From: Pelecanus crispus
Lineage: Eukaryota > Chordata > Aves > Pelecaniformes > Pelecanidae
Length of the DNA stretch: 64,000 bases
Direction of reading: 5' to 3'
Assembly: GCF_030463565.1 (NCBI RefSeq)
Contig: NC_134676.1
Span: 746,501 to 810,500 of the forward strand
Below the pieces are notes generated by a model. It did not search any database and was not told the origin of the DNA. It worked only from the letters and a program-made list of their open reading frames with translations. Numbering within the stretch: position 1 is the first letter of the stretch; every line of letters begins with the position of its first letter. A program made the position numbers and the translations under genes. Shown here piece after piece: positions 1 to 13,511 of the stretch.

Positions 1-1879
1 CATTATTAGGGCTATTCCTACTTTTTTAATGCCATCTTTATAAAGGAGAATTCGTTTGCCTACCTCAAATTCAGAAGACCTCAGGAATTTGCTTCTAGTA
101 GAATTCAAGGCCAGTCAGTCAAAATGGATCTTTTCCACAACCTTCTGTATTCTCACGGCAGAGCCACAGCACTGCCTGATCATGCCCAAAGTTTCAGGAG
201 GAGCAGCAGTGATCCCCAAAACATGACCTTTTAGACCCTTTAAAATGTGACAAACGTACAATTAATAACATGGAAACTACTTCAAGGGGGTATGTAAAGA
301 AATTTCAGCCCTACCATCTTTTTTTGCTACCATGGGGAGGCTTGATCTCCCTCTCTCAGCAGCAGCAACGACCTTTACCATTTCTGCGCCTTCATTTTGT
401 GTTTGTAAATTAAGACAATACTAACAGAGGCTCTGGAGCCTTTCCAAGGCACATGGAGGCCTTCAGGTGAAAAGCCTGAGATAGGAATGCCAATCTTTAT
501 TACTGTTCCCTGCAGTTTCTAATGTTTGGTTTTCTACGTCACGGAGAAACCAGCCTTTTCTCTGTCTTCTATCTCAGCCATCTAGGGCCAACTGACACAC
601 CTCCTACGGTAGTTCTTGGATTTGTACCTCTAGCTGCTGCCTGTAGCGAAGTCAATGATCTGAGAAAGCCTGAGGACTTCATTCAGATTACACATTGGTG
701 TAAGCAGGAACTAATTTTGCTGAAGTCCAAGGAAACAGTAGAAGGATTACTTTTTTAAAATGAAGGACTCACAGAGTTGTTTCTTCCCTCAAAGCTGTTA
801 TCTGCCCTGCCTCCCAGTGGTGCTAAGGCTTGGAGCAGCCCAGGAAATCTCATGGAAGCCAACACCGTTCACCTCACTTCCAGCAAAAGCAGAGCAACAC
901 TGACAAACTCACGTTGGCCAGGTGTGCTCTCCTGGAAACACCTTGTTCCTGAACAAGGCTGCAAGCATATTCGTACAGGGCTATGAAGATTTGGAAAAAA
1001 GTGACCTTTTGTGGTTTCCTCCAGGTAATGTCCCCAAATAAAATCTTACAGAAAATACCTGTTCTTGAATAAAACATGCTACATGAAGAGAAGCACAATT
1101 ATTCTTATGTTGGTTTTGTGGGGTTTTTTTGGTTTGGTTTTTTTTTTTGAGAAGCCAGAGGGTTTAGTCGTCTCCTAGCTATAGCGAGGCAAAGTTTTGT
1201 AAGGAGCAAGTCACCTGCCTTCTCTATTGTCCGTCTGCGGAAAGCTAGCCTGGAGACCCTGGAAGATTCTCGGGCACAGAAGATAACAGCACCACTCTGA
1301 AAGGGATGGAAGATTAGGCTCCAGCCCCACGGAGTGATTTTCAAGATATGGCATAAATCCCATCAGCTCAAGCAGAGGCATTTAGATATTAGTGTTTAAT
1401 GAGCTGTTTGGTTCCATTTAGTTTCGTATTGCTTTTAAGAATTTCCGCGCATTCAACCGAAGAAAATTGTAATAGCACAATTTATTAAATGAACTTCTCA
1501 AAGAATCTTAAAACACGGGAATACTGTAGCAATGAATATTGCAGCAATAATATTTTAGAATGTAAAATAAATTTGTAAGTATTTCGATAGAACTTTCATT
1601 AGTGTGATTGCAGTATGAAAATTAATCAGTCATCTGTATGTTAGTTGAATTATCTTTATAAACAGTTCATTTGCAGACTGAGGAAACTGGGATGCATACC
1701 ATGAAATCAATGATGTGTAAAATAGATCCGAAATATTTTCCGTCTGTTTTCTCACACCATTTGTCTAACTTGAACTCAAGCTGCAAATGCGTTTGTGTAT
1801 TATCAATAATACTAGCCATAAATGCATTCTGTAGGTCTGCCTGCTAATGAGATTACAGCAAAAATATATCTGAATGAAT
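1..1879. other. Non-coding, nothing recognised
   Basis: AT-rich DNA with only short random open frames. No exon, RNA gene or repeat family recognised. Probably intergenic, upstream of ATP8B1. Confidence 0.6.
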
Positions 1880-2370
1880 GCAGAGCTGGGCCAGCGTACA
1901 GAGCTGAGTACGTGCCGCAGCGTTGTGGGTTCACCCCGGTGGGCAGCACAGCCCCCCCAGCCGCTCGCTCGCTCCCCCGCAGCGGGATGGGGGAGAATCA
2001 GAGGGGTAAAAGCGCAAACCTGGGGCATTGAGATAAAGGCAGTTTCGCAGGTGAAGCGCGAGCTGCGCGCGCAAGCGAAGCAGAAGGAGGAATTCCTTCT
2101 CTCCTCCCCATGGGGGCCGGCGTCCCGCCACCCCCAGGACAGCAGGGCTGCCCACGCCTCACGCCGACGGGGGAAGGCAAACGCCATCGCTCCGCACGTC
2201 CCCTTCCTCCTGCTTCCCCAGCTGTTATTGCTGCGCTGCCGCACGGTCGGGGGTAGCCCTGGGCCAGTGGGGTCGGCTGTGTCCCCTGCCAGCCCCTGGT
2301 GCCCCCAGCCCGCTCGCTGGCGGGGCAGGGCGAGGAGCAGAGGAGACCTTGACGCCGTGCAAGCACTGCG
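1880..2370. promoter_or_regulatory. Small CpG-rich block, upstream intergenic
   Basis: About 490 bp with clearly raised GC and CpG compared with AT-rich flanks (for example CCGCTCGCTCGCTCCCCCGC). Long frames are open on both strands, none with a recognisable protein. It could be a small promoter or enhancer CpG island or an isochore fluctuation. Confidence 0.4.
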
Positions 2371-5300
2371 CAGCAAGAGCTAAGGCATCCCTGGGCTCTC
2401 AACACCGCTCTGGTCACAAAGCTACTATGAAAAAATATTTTTCCCCAGAGACTGGAGATGAAGACAATTTGTGAGAAGCAGTGTCTCTCTTCAAAACACA
2501 GAACCTTCTAATGATTAATTAAAAATAACTTTTTTTTTTTAAGTATCCTTTATAAAGACCTGCCACAAAGACATTTGATTCCATTATTTAAACAAATAGT
2601 ATGCATGTTGCTACAAGATTGCACATTTTTAATACTAGATTACATTTGGAATTTAATTATGGAATGCATTTTAAAAATCCAAATTATTTGTTATTTTATT
2701 CAGCTTTTCCACATTTTGACTATGAGGTACAACCAGTTTTGATGCATTGCTTATTTGGATGTATCTGCCTGAAAATTGTTTTGCTTTAGCTTCATCTTTC
2801 ACAAGGATCATATTCTGACCCCAGTATGATACTTTTGCTCAGTGGTTGAATTCCAGGGTTTGTAGGCTGGTTTCTCAATAAAGAAGAAACGTGAGATACA
2901 GACATGGGGTATGCTCTAAACAGACTTTTTATGTACATAAGTGAAAGGCAGTTGCACCAATTCCTTGTTCCAAGAGAGCAACTGTACTTTAGGAGCCTTA
3001 ATTGGAGATGGACCTCACTGATTACTCACCAGCTCCTTTTCCAAGAGCTACCATCTCTAAACAACCTCACATAACAGCAGATTTTCTCAACCCCAAGCAT
3101 TTTGTGCACATGAGAAATAAGCTTTTTAGGAGTATGTATCACAGGAATATCTGGCGATAGCTGTCATAACAACTGCTATTACCTACACAGATCTGTAAGT
3201 ATATCCATAAGGCTGACAAAAGCCATCTAGGAGTCTTACTACTTAGGATTAACATTACAAGAGAGTTCTGGCGTGGGATAAGGAGTAAGTTAAGAAAATC
3301 CATACACCAAAATACCCATGGAAGCATTCAGTGTAAGTCTTTCAAGGAGCTCAGAAAGGCACTTCACCCTGGGTTGTAAAGTCCACATCGGACCCTTGGC
3401 CAAGTATCCTACCAGCTAGAAACTCCAAGCACCAGAGACAAGGGAAGAAGAGGGAATGAACAAAACAGAGAAGAGGAAAATGAGATTAAAGGATTAGTTA
3501 GAGGAGAACTGGGAGGAGTGTAGTGAGCAAAAGGGTGAGTAGGAGGAAAATAAATTTGAGACGTAGGCAGGTGAGAGGTACATAAAGCCATGAAGATGAT
3601 ACCAGATTACAGAGTCGTGAGTCAAACACTGAAGCACGAAACAAGTCTACAAAGGGTATCCCAGATGCTTCTAATTCACATAAAAACTTCTGCAAATAAC
3701 ATTCTCTCCCAGAGATATGTTACACAAAATCGTTGTGGGTTAAGTAACGTTTAAAGAGTTAGTCACATAGCTGATGCATGTATGTGAGTCTGAGTGGCTA
3801 CATAGGTTCAAAATGTGTGCAAAATACAATAAAGGAAAAGAGTGCGATTAAATATTGTCCAAAACATAAAAACTGAAATTATTTTTAAAAGTCTCACCCT
3901 GAAAAAGGAAGAACTTGGGTCACATTTACGTGCCAGATAGGTTCGGGTTTTCAGGATCTTGCCACTGTCCCACAGGTCTAACGCTTTATGAAATCAGCTC
4001 TCCAGAATATAGAATTACTTTCCTCTGGACTTGTTTTTGCCTCCTCAGTAGTCTGGTATTTGTGTACCTCGGAGCAGGGATGTCTTTCTCCTAAACATGC
4101 CTGCAAAATAGGGAATAATAGAAATTATCTTTCTTTTAAAATGAAGGCCAGGTGTAGAGACACAGCCCGGGATGGCCGGGCAGGGCCTGGGGATGGGGTG
4201 GGCCAAGACCAGGCTGGGATGGTGGCCCACTGAAAAACAAGCTCTTCACAACAAATGGACAAATTTAGGCTCTGAACAGGAATCCGTTCAATCCACCCAA
4301 CCTCTCAGTTACACTCATGGACATTTCTTTCTTCATCAACCATACAGGGAGTTAAGACACTTAACCCGGCAAACAAAAAAAAGGCCAAAAACACATTATG
4401 TGAAACCTGTGATGTTTTCTCTTGACTTAAAACCTTATCTATACTTACTATTTATTTCTGTAAGTTTACACTGCTTTACAGCAGCTCCTAAACTTCTTGG
4501 CCTCACAGGCAGTAGTCAACTCAGTTTTCTTCCTAGACCACCAAATACTCATACCTGTAATTACCCTTTTATGTTTCATGTTTATGTGGGCTATTTGCCT
4601 ATAACTACCATGGACTCACAGACCACCACTGCTCTGCAAACCAGAGCATTTCAAAATGCAATCCTGTATTAAATACAGTGTGGGACTAGTCCAGCATCCC
4701 TCAGCTGCTCATCCTCTGTGCTGCTAAGAAAATCACTGAATTTTTAGGCAAATACAGATTTTGGCAAAGAGAAATTTGACTTCCTGTGTTAGGTGCTTTA
4801 GTGGGTATTTCACTTCTCATTTCAGAATACTGCCTCCATAGAAATTCAAGTAATTCAGGATTTCATTCCATATTTGCATTTTCCCAATATCCTTCTTCAG
4901 AGTTGCAGAGCCATGGAGGACTCATTAATAACTAAGCACTTTCTTGACTGAAAGGCTTTCGAAACTGGAATTAATTTTCCTAACCTGTAAGCCTCTTGTG
5001 TTGGCTGCTTGATCTTTGACCTGACAACGTGCAACATCAAAGCAGTAGCTTTTTGCTGGCAGCGGAGGCGGCAGCATCTGCTGCAGCAGCATTAGCCGTA
5101 TCGATTGAGACTGTACGCCTCTCGGCTCACTTCTGCTCGGTCCTCATTCACTGGAGATGGCGTCCCTGCTGACTCTGGGCTGTGTGTATGCAGCAGGGGA
5201 AATATTTTATCCAGCCTGCAAAGACCAGAGTGGAAACGCTGCAAATTCATGCCAGTATCTTCTGGCAAGTATTCCTTCAGCGTTACTGGAGCGTATTCAT

Positions 5301-8300
5301 TATTTTACCTGAAAGTAAGACTGAGATTATAATCAAGCCTACTAAAATAATAAGCTATGTAAGTTTAAAGAAATAGAGTAGCTGCAAGGGTGCCGTGAGA
5401 CGGTCGAGTGTTTGGCAGTCACAAAACCTGTGGTAGCAGCGCTGGTGCTGTCCGCAGCAGCGCGGGGGGAACGCAGCGTCCGAAAGCTGGGGCTGGAGTG
5501 AGAGGCAGGGCCATGCTGCTGGCCCAGCACCGGCCAGCACTGGGGCAAGGGCCGGGAGGGCAGGAGCGGAGCTGAGGGACAGGTCTGCGCCTCAGCAGGT
5601 ACGAGAACAGGCTGCAAAGCCAAACACCTTTGATGTGGCTCCTAGGAAAGAGAGCAGAGGTGGCAGAAGCACAGCTCACCAGGGGCGACTTCAAAGGGGC
5701 TGCCTGGCTAAACCAAATCACCTCCATCACACCTGGCCGAGAAGCTGTTGCAAAGACTACTCCCTCTCCTCGTCCTTCTCTGCGTACACATTTGGGAATG
5801 GCTGTGAGGCAAGTCAGGCCTTTCTGCCCGATCCGTTCTTGGCAGAGCAGAGGTATTTTGTTCAAGGACTGCACCGCCCAGCTCTCCGCTTCCAAACACA
5901 GAACAGCAGCTGGGGCTCCCTCTGTACCAGCGTTTGCTACTAGTTCAGAAACAAACCAAAACACAACTAGAAGGTATCTTTTGACAGATAAAACATCTCC
6001 AGTTATTTTTACTTATTCATGCTGGTCTAGGTGTTTACGTTGCTAGCTTGGGACATAACATTTCCAGTGGAAAACTGGGGGAGATGTTTCTGCAGCTCAG
6101 AACTACCCTGAGAGCCTTGTAGGATTGTATGTCAATATTTTCAGACTGAATGGCCTTTTCTCCTCCACAGATTCCATTAATAAGTACAGGACAGTGAGGT
6201 ATAGTAAAGGATGATTATAAAAGGAAGTGCTCTCCCACAAATTCTTTAGAATTTGCAGAGTCAGTGTATTTCACCAGAAATGTAAGGTCCGCTTTTCAGC
6301 CCTCAGCTTTACCTCCGCACAACCCGAGCCGGTCTCCCTAGGAAATGCCCACACATACAGAGAAGGCTCAGATGCGCACGTGAGGGAAGACGAGTGTGCA
6401 GAGAGGTGAGTGGATAGGTAAAGATACTACGTTCAGCACACCAGGAGTTCTGTGCAGGACAGGGGAACACCAAGGATCCACCGATGAACAAGGTCTTGAT
6501 CAGTACATGGAATTATCACCTATATGAGTTTAGGGATATAAGCGGGAAGCTTAATTATGAAATGGCAACCTGTGGAGAATGATAAACAAGCTTAGCGCAG
6601 CTTTTATTGCTTTGGTAGGAGGAGCTGAACTTTAGCTTACTTGTGTAGCCACTTGGGATCCACAGACATCCCGGCCAGGGCGCTGGTAAGATGTAATGCA
6701 GAATACGTATGAACCAATTCAGTGCCTGGGTTCAGAGTATCGGTGTCTGTTCTGAACTCCACCACAGCTAACCTCTGAGATAAAAGTCTTTATTTCCTTC
6801 CACCAACAACAGAAAAAGCAAAAGCTGAACACAGCTGGGACAACAAACTTAGCAGTTCTTGTGAAATAAGGCAAAGTATTAGTAGCACTGTATGCTTATC
6901 TATTGAATTCTTATCCTTGAGTCTTGTTAGCACTCCCTGTGGTACGAATGTTAATGCACTGGAACCATAAACCCAAGAGAACTAAGAGTACAACTCCTCT
7001 GGTATTTTCAAAGATGAAACATTGTGTGCTGCCGGAGAGACAGGGTGTCAGCCCCGTTTGAAAAGGAGTTCGTGACTCAGGACGTTGATCTTTCTGGATG
7101 AAATTCAGTCCTGACTGGCTAAACATCATGTAGAGACTGTTCTCCTGGCGTTTCTATATTCATCTCCATCTGGTGTGCTTGGAAGAAGAGCCAGAAGAAT
7201 GCAGTGAGAGATAAGCTCTTCTTGCCAGAAGACCCTCCAGGTAGCAGATAATGGCAATGGCAGGACATGCTCTTCAGGGAGGGGATCACACATCTTGTTG
7301 CCTCCAACAACCCTCAGAAGAGCAGGCTCCTTCTCTGACACTGAAAGATCTGTAGGTAAATCTTCATCAGCAAGGGAGACCTACATATCCATTAGAAATA
7401 CTAAGTCTCAAGCTACCTACGGTTCAGCAGGTTTGCATTTCTGTAGCAGAGAAACATATTTTGTTTATTTTTTAAACTCTGAATGGTCTTTTCTGCTGAC
7501 ACTTCTGGGGATGGTAACATCTGGCAGAGGGAAGCTGGGGACAGGACAAATCAATCCACTGAAGTCAGGCTCTTCAGAGCTTCTCTGCCGAGACAATAAT
7601 CTGCAGTTAATTCTGAGAGCAAGATGGTTGCCATTTACATGTCACTGAAGGAATAGAAAATAGTAAGATATACGTGAAATGTTTATGCTATTATTTCCTT
7701 ACTGTTTATTTCCAGTGACTTGCAGCTCTGAGGCTTTCCAGCGGCATGACGGGCTCACCAGCTGGGCAGCATCGCTACGGAAGTGGAGCCTGAACCGAGA
7801 ATTCCGGTTTCTGGGAAACACACACATGACCCGGGAGGACTCTATTAGGCAAACGCTATCTGCAGGCAACGTGAATCAGCCAGTGTCAGCCAGAACCTAA
7901 ACTTTTTGTTTATCTGAGGATACAGGTTGAACACTACAGGGAACCTGATTCTCAGCCTACCCAAGCAAGAGTCAGGAATAATTCTCCAGAGGTATGTTAA
8001 ATTATTCTAGAATAAGTCTTAAAATTGACATTTGTGTAAGCCTTTGCAGTTCATTTTCTTTCTGAGTGGGAGGACGATTAGTATATAGAGAAAAAAAGTC
8101 ATTAGTTAAGGTATTGAGTCTTATGTGTTGTTAAAACCTTAAGTATGCATAACTCTATAGATGGCTATACATCTTTACATAGTCAACACAGATTTCTGCA
8201 TGGTTCTGCCTGATTTTTATCAGCTGTAGCTTTACTGTATGCCTATGATTTTCTGCCTCAAAGCTGATCAGTCATATGAACTCTTTTTTAATTATCTTAA

Positions 8301-8827
8301 ATAAAAATACTGGGTTTTTTTTAAATTAAAAGAATAAAAAACCTGTGGTTTTACCCACCTGTTATAAGCACCTCAGAAAAAGTTCTCTGGCTTCAAAGCA
8401 AACAGACACCACCCCCCCATTTTCCAGAAACCCTCTTCCTTCTTTAAAATTATAAATGAATAAGAACTCTGGGATAAAATTAAGTTTTCTTGACATCATC
8501 TTCTGCCAAGGCAATGGTAAGGTAGGTTTCTCCCTCTAGGAACACCACGCATTTCCCCGGTGCAGAGACACCATCCATCTCAGACCTGCTAGGAAAACCC
8601 AGACGTGCCAGCTGGCCCTAGCTACCCTGCGTGCTTCCCGCTTTTCACAGCAAACCCGTGCAAAACAGGACAAAAGGTCTCGCACTCAGCCAGGCGAGCG
8701 GGGCTGCGGCAGATGGCCGAGCAGCTGCGAGGGCGCGGGTGCCGCAGCGGCAGCGGGCGATGGTGGCACAGGCTCCGATCCACCCGCCCGCCGGCAGCTC
8801 TGCGCCCGGTGAAAACGCCTGCAGATG
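2371..8827. other. Non-coding, mostly AT-rich
   Basis: No supported exon on either strand. A purine-rich stretch at about 3420-3560 and a mildly GC-rich patch at 5400-5620 are the only compositional changes. The longest frame (166 codons, 4172-4672) has no recognisable domain and ordinary non-coding composition. Confidence 0.55.
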
Positions 8828-9923
8828 GTATTCCCCTGACCACCTGTGCATTCCCCCTTACCTCTGTATTCCCCCCACCACCTGTGCATTCCCCCCACCT
8901 CTGCATTCCCCCCACCCGCTCTGCATTCCCACAACCTCTGCATTCCCCCCCCACCTCTGTATTCCCCCCCACCTCTGCATTCCCCCACCACCTGTGCATT
9001 CCCCCACCACCTGTGCATTCCCCCCACCACCTGTGCATTCCCCCCACCACCTGTGCATTCCCCCCCACCTCTGTATTCCCCCCCACCTCTGCATTCCCCC
9101 ACCACCTGTGCATTCCCCCCACCACCTGTGCATTCCCCCCCACCTCTGCATTCCCCCACCACCTGTGCATTCCCCCCCACCTCTGCATTCCCCCACCACC
9201 TGTGCATTCCCCCACCACCTCTGCATTCCCCCCCACCTCTGCATTCCCCCACCACCTGTGCATTCCCCCTTACCTCTGTATTCCCCCCACCACCTGTGCA
9301 TTCCCCCTTACCTCTGTATTCCCACCACCACCTGTGCATTCCCCCACCTCTGCATTCCCCCCACCACCTGTGTATTCCCCCCCCACCTCTGCATTCCCCC
9401 ACCACCTGTGCATTCCCCCACCACCTGTGCATTCCCCCCCACCTCTGCATTCCCCCACCACCTGTGCATTCCCCCACCACCTCTGTATTCCCCTGACCAC
9501 CTGTGCATTCCCCCTTACCTCTGTATTCCCCCCACCACCTGTGCATTCCCCCACCACCTGTGCATTCCCCCCACCTCTGTATTCCCCCACCTCTGCATTC
9601 CCCCACCACCTGTGCATTCCCCCACCACCTCTGTATTCCCCTGACCACCTGTGCATTCCCCCTTACCTCTGTATTCCCCCCACCACCTGTGCATTCCCCC
9701 ACCTCTGTATTCCCCCCACCACCTGTGCATTCCCCCCCCACCTCTGTATTCCCCCCACCTCTGCATTCCCCCACCACCTGTGCATTCCCCCCCCACCTCT
9801 GCATTCCCCCACCACCTGTGCATTCCCCCCACCTGTGCATTCCCCCCACCACCTCTGCATTCCCCCACCACCTGTGCATTCCCCCCCACCTGTGCATTCC
9901 CCCACCACCTGTGCATTCCCCCC
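8828..9923. repeat. Cytosine-rich minisatellite, ~59 units of 17-21 bp
   Basis: Units have the form CACCTGTGCATTCCCCC or CACCTCTGYATTCCCCCC, some with an extra CAC. ATTC occurs 59 times in about 1.1 kb. The C-run length varies from 4 to 8. A longer block, beginning TATTCCCCTGACCACCTGTG and continuing into CTTACCTCTGTATTCC, is present three times (about 8829, 9486, 9631), showing segmental amplification. The minus strand carries G-runs of 4 to 8. Long frames are open on both strands because the unit contains no stop. Confidence 0.96.
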
Positions 9924-10029
9924 ACCCTCCCAATATCCTTACTGAGCCCCTGTCCTACCTCTGATCTTTGTCTGCATTCCCCAAACACACAGACCCCCTT
10001 TGTCCCCAGACCACTGGTCCCAGAGTAAG

Positions 10030-10180
10030 AACTAACTGCCTTCTTCTCCACTTCTCTCCCTTCTGTTTTTTCTTTTCCACTTGAGACAACCCCTCATTTC
10101 TCTTTCCCACCAGATTTCCCCAGTTCTTCTTCCACTTCTCTCTCTTCTAGGCTCCCTATCTCCTTATTTTCCTCAATCAT
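10030..10180 (+). repeat. Pyrimidine-rich tract next to the minisatellite
   Basis: About 150 bp dominated by C and T (stretches such as CTTCTTCTCCACTTCTCTCC), immediately after the minisatellite's unique flank. Low-complexity sequence; no motif beyond base composition. Confidence 0.7.
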
Positions 10181-11924
10181 ATTTTCATGCTTTCATAGAC
10201 ATACATCTTTACGGTTTGAAAGCCACAGTATACTCAAGATAGACCTAAACATGTTACTTCTAAACACCATCCCCCAGCAAGCAGCCCAGATGATGGGCTG
10301 TATACCAGAGAGAGTCTGGTTTAGCTAAGCAGCAGCAATAGCTGAAATAATTAAAATAAATCTGCCTTTGAAGCAAGCTAAGTCAATAGATGCTAACTCA
10401 CCAAATCTAATAATGACGTGCTTCCTCCTGTGAAACTTGGAATAAAAGGGTCTATTTCCAAGGCACTGTATTGAAGCAAATCAACAAAGGGAAAAGGAGA
10501 ATGCATGTTTATGTGGGTGCACACATATAAATATGTTCTTGAATATTTTTTGGTCCAAATAGCAGCACTTTTGGAGAAGCTGCAAAAATTTAATGCAGAT
10601 GTGTCTACATTAAAATTGCTGACATTTTTATAGGACACCACACATAAAGTGTAAATCACATTTACCAGCAATCTAGTGCTTAGGCTTTTCTACTTTGCTT
10701 ACTTTGGGAGTTTAATCAAATGAATGCTATCAACCTCTAACATCATAAATCAGCCATTTTAAGAAGTAATGGGAGCTTAAAGTAGTATGAGTGAATGAAT
10801 TTCTAGTTAGCTCATGCTTCTCTGCAGGTTAATTTTAAGTCTTGAATTTATGCCAAATGCCTATAAAAAAAAATTAGTGGGATACATTTTTACTGTGTAG
10901 ATGTCTGATAATAATGAATTCTCATTTATTACAGCACTAAATATGTGATTCTGTCTGCTTTGCAGTTCAAGAGCCCCCTGAAAAATGCCAGTGTTCAGAG
11001 GGAACATAAAAACGAGCCAGTTGTAGAGGATGCCATGCTGCAGCACAGCATACAAAGGCTCCAACACCTTCAACCCGCATGAAAATGGTGACGAGCCCAG
11101 ATGTTATAGTCCGAGTTCTTCTAGTTCTAAAAGGATGGGCTAAGAGTTACAATGGTGAGTAGGTTTTAAACCAATCTTTCCCACAGCTCAGGGAACTTAA
11201 CATGAGCTCTGCTATGTGATTTCTTTTATGGAGTACTTTGCCCTTAGTTTCAGGCTTCAAGCCGTGTCTATAGGGAACAGCATTTTAACTTCCATAAAGC
11301 ACCTTTCTGTAGAGATGTGGTACGCAGGAAGAGGAAAAAGACCAAAATAATTTATTTTCACTGTGCATGAAGTTTAGTCAATCACATCAGTACTTCCTGT
11401 CTTGTTACATTTTAGCAAAGACTGAACAGATTTTTTGACTACAGTTAAATGGACGCAAACTTGCCATTACTACCTGAAAACCTTCTTCATCTGAACACAT
11501 GTGCTCCGCCGGCTAATTGCTAAACAGCACAAAACCCCAGTGGGAAAGTGCCCGCTGCCCTGCTGACTCTCCTTGCCTGTGTATGTGCTCAAGTTATGCA
11601 CAAAGCGCGGTACCCACAAAAAAGGATACGCAGCCTGCAAAAGAACCACAGAAGCTATAAGACAGGAAAAGAAGAAGGATGCCGAGACAAGTTTTTTAGA
11701 AAGACAATATGTGGCCACTTCATTGTAATGCCTCTAAAATATATACAGCCATGGCTGTTGATATAAGCCCACTCGTGAAAATGTTACATAAAATGACTCT
11801 GGAGAGGTTGCTAAAAGCAGTAACTTCCCTTACAAACAAACACACTGACTCACTTTCACATGGCACGTCTCTGGTAAAACAGAGAGGTGCTGCTACGTGA
11901 TGGATAAATACTGCGAATCCTGGA

Positions 11925-12075
11925 GACAAGGGCAGAGCCGGTCCCAGCGCCGGGCTGCGCGGGCGCAACTGCACGGCCGGTGCTGCGTGCCGTGGCACCG
12001 GCACGGGCTGGGCACCGGTACGGCCGTCATTCCTTGCCGCTTGCCCAGGGCCCGCGTGTCCAGGGAGCCCTTGCC
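11925..12075. other. Short GC-rich islet
   Basis: About 150 bp with many CpG (GCGCCGGGCTGCGCGGGCGC) within AT-rich sequence. No gene or splice pattern recognised. Confidence 0.4.
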
Positions 12076-13489
12076 CGAAATATCTGTGAAGATGTGATTT
12101 ATCACACAGTGCTGGATGTCCTCCTTACAAACTATTCTTGAAATAGGAAAAAAAAAAAAAATCCACATAACCTATTATTACTTTTATGTCTTAAAATTGT
12201 GGCAGCTTGTCCAGACATGCCAGACCGCGTGGTAAGAGAGCAATTGTAGGGTACGAGTCCACGACATAATAATCCATTAAGAGCATCTGGATGCATAGCC
12301 TGCAGCCACAATCATTTGTCCGTGGTATTCTTCTACTTCTTCGTAATCGTATTCAATGCCTGCCAGACTGTGCAGCAGCATTTAAGTCGCTGAAATTACT
12401 TTACTAGAACGTACCTCTTGGAATTGCTTTAAGGATTACTTCATGTTTGTACAATCCTTTGAATTTGTAAGTAATATTATTGCTTTAATACCTTTCTTTC
12501 TCCTGGGGGATTCCATTGTTACAGCAAATTTTCATAGAATTATTGCTAAAATTGCCTGGCAGACTCGTTTCTCCCATCTTTCTAGCGGGCCAGCAAGTCA
12601 GGAGTACACTAATAACCAGTGTATACTCTCTGGGATAACAGTCCTAAGTAAACCCTGCACAAAGAACTCTATGAATAATGTTACAGTAATTTCTGATCCT
12701 AGAAGTGCCTCCAACAGTAGCTGCAGGGAAGCACAAGACGGATTCCCTTTGTAAGCTACATAAAATAATAGCAGGTTTTTGTTGCCCCTTCAGTCAAGCC
12801 AACACACATTACCTTCTCTCAGAAAGTATGAAGGCTGCAAATTACCCCAAGTGTGCACAGTTTTGTGCATCCGACAATGCAGGTGACAAAATCAATAACA
12901 TACAAAAACAATTGCTCAGAGACGAACAATGAAATACGTTACATGTAAGCTAAACAAGAATAATGCTCCCTTCAGGAAAGACGCATGAAAATCACAAAAG
13001 ACAGCTTGCTATACAGATTGCAGAAAAGAAAAGTGACAGTCAGAAAATACTGAATTTTAATTTGTGGAAACACAGACTCACAGGGAGGAAAAATAGAAAA
13101 AAATCCTTCTACAGTTAAAAAAACAAAAACAAAACCCAAAAAGGCAGACTTCCTAAGTGTATTCTGATGGCAAAATATCAGTTTTCAGAAGGGTCCAGAG
13201 ACCAGTTCTGTAGGAAAATCTAAGGCCTAAGGTAAAACTTGAAGTCTGTACCACAAGACTACAGTCTTCACATCTTTTCCTTTTTTAATCAACCCAGCTA
13301 AACACAGCGGCACTCGCCCAGGGCAGGGGCCACGCAGACCGCGCGTGTGGAATGGTCCTTGCGCTGCTTTACACAGGTGGTGAATGCTGTAAGCAAAACT
13401 CAGTTTTCCACTGAAATACCAAATAGGAACCCGAGTAGGAATGAAGTGCCTAAACACTTGCATGGCTCCAGGACTAATTCATGTCTGCC

Positions 13490-13511
13490 TTTTTTTTTTG
13501 GGGGGGGGGGG
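13490..13511 (+). repeat. T10-G12 homopolymer junction
   Basis: Ten T followed directly by twelve G. Such junctions are prone to slippage and sequencing error, so lengths are unreliable. Confidence 0.9.

Noticed and set aside
4172..4672. 166-codon plus-strand open frame
   Set aside because: No recognisable domain, ordinary non-coding composition and no flanking splice or promoter evidence; consistent with chance.
8828..9923. CRISPR-like array
   Set aside because: Units are directly adjacent with no unique spacers of constant length, and the DNA is vertebrate.
8605..9945. 446-codon plus-strand open frame (and several long minus-strand ones) over the C-rich repeat
   Set aside because: The frame is open only because the 17-21-bp repeat unit has no stop codon on either strand. 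Unit lengths vary and shift frames, and the peptide is a low-complexity repeat with no start context or domain.
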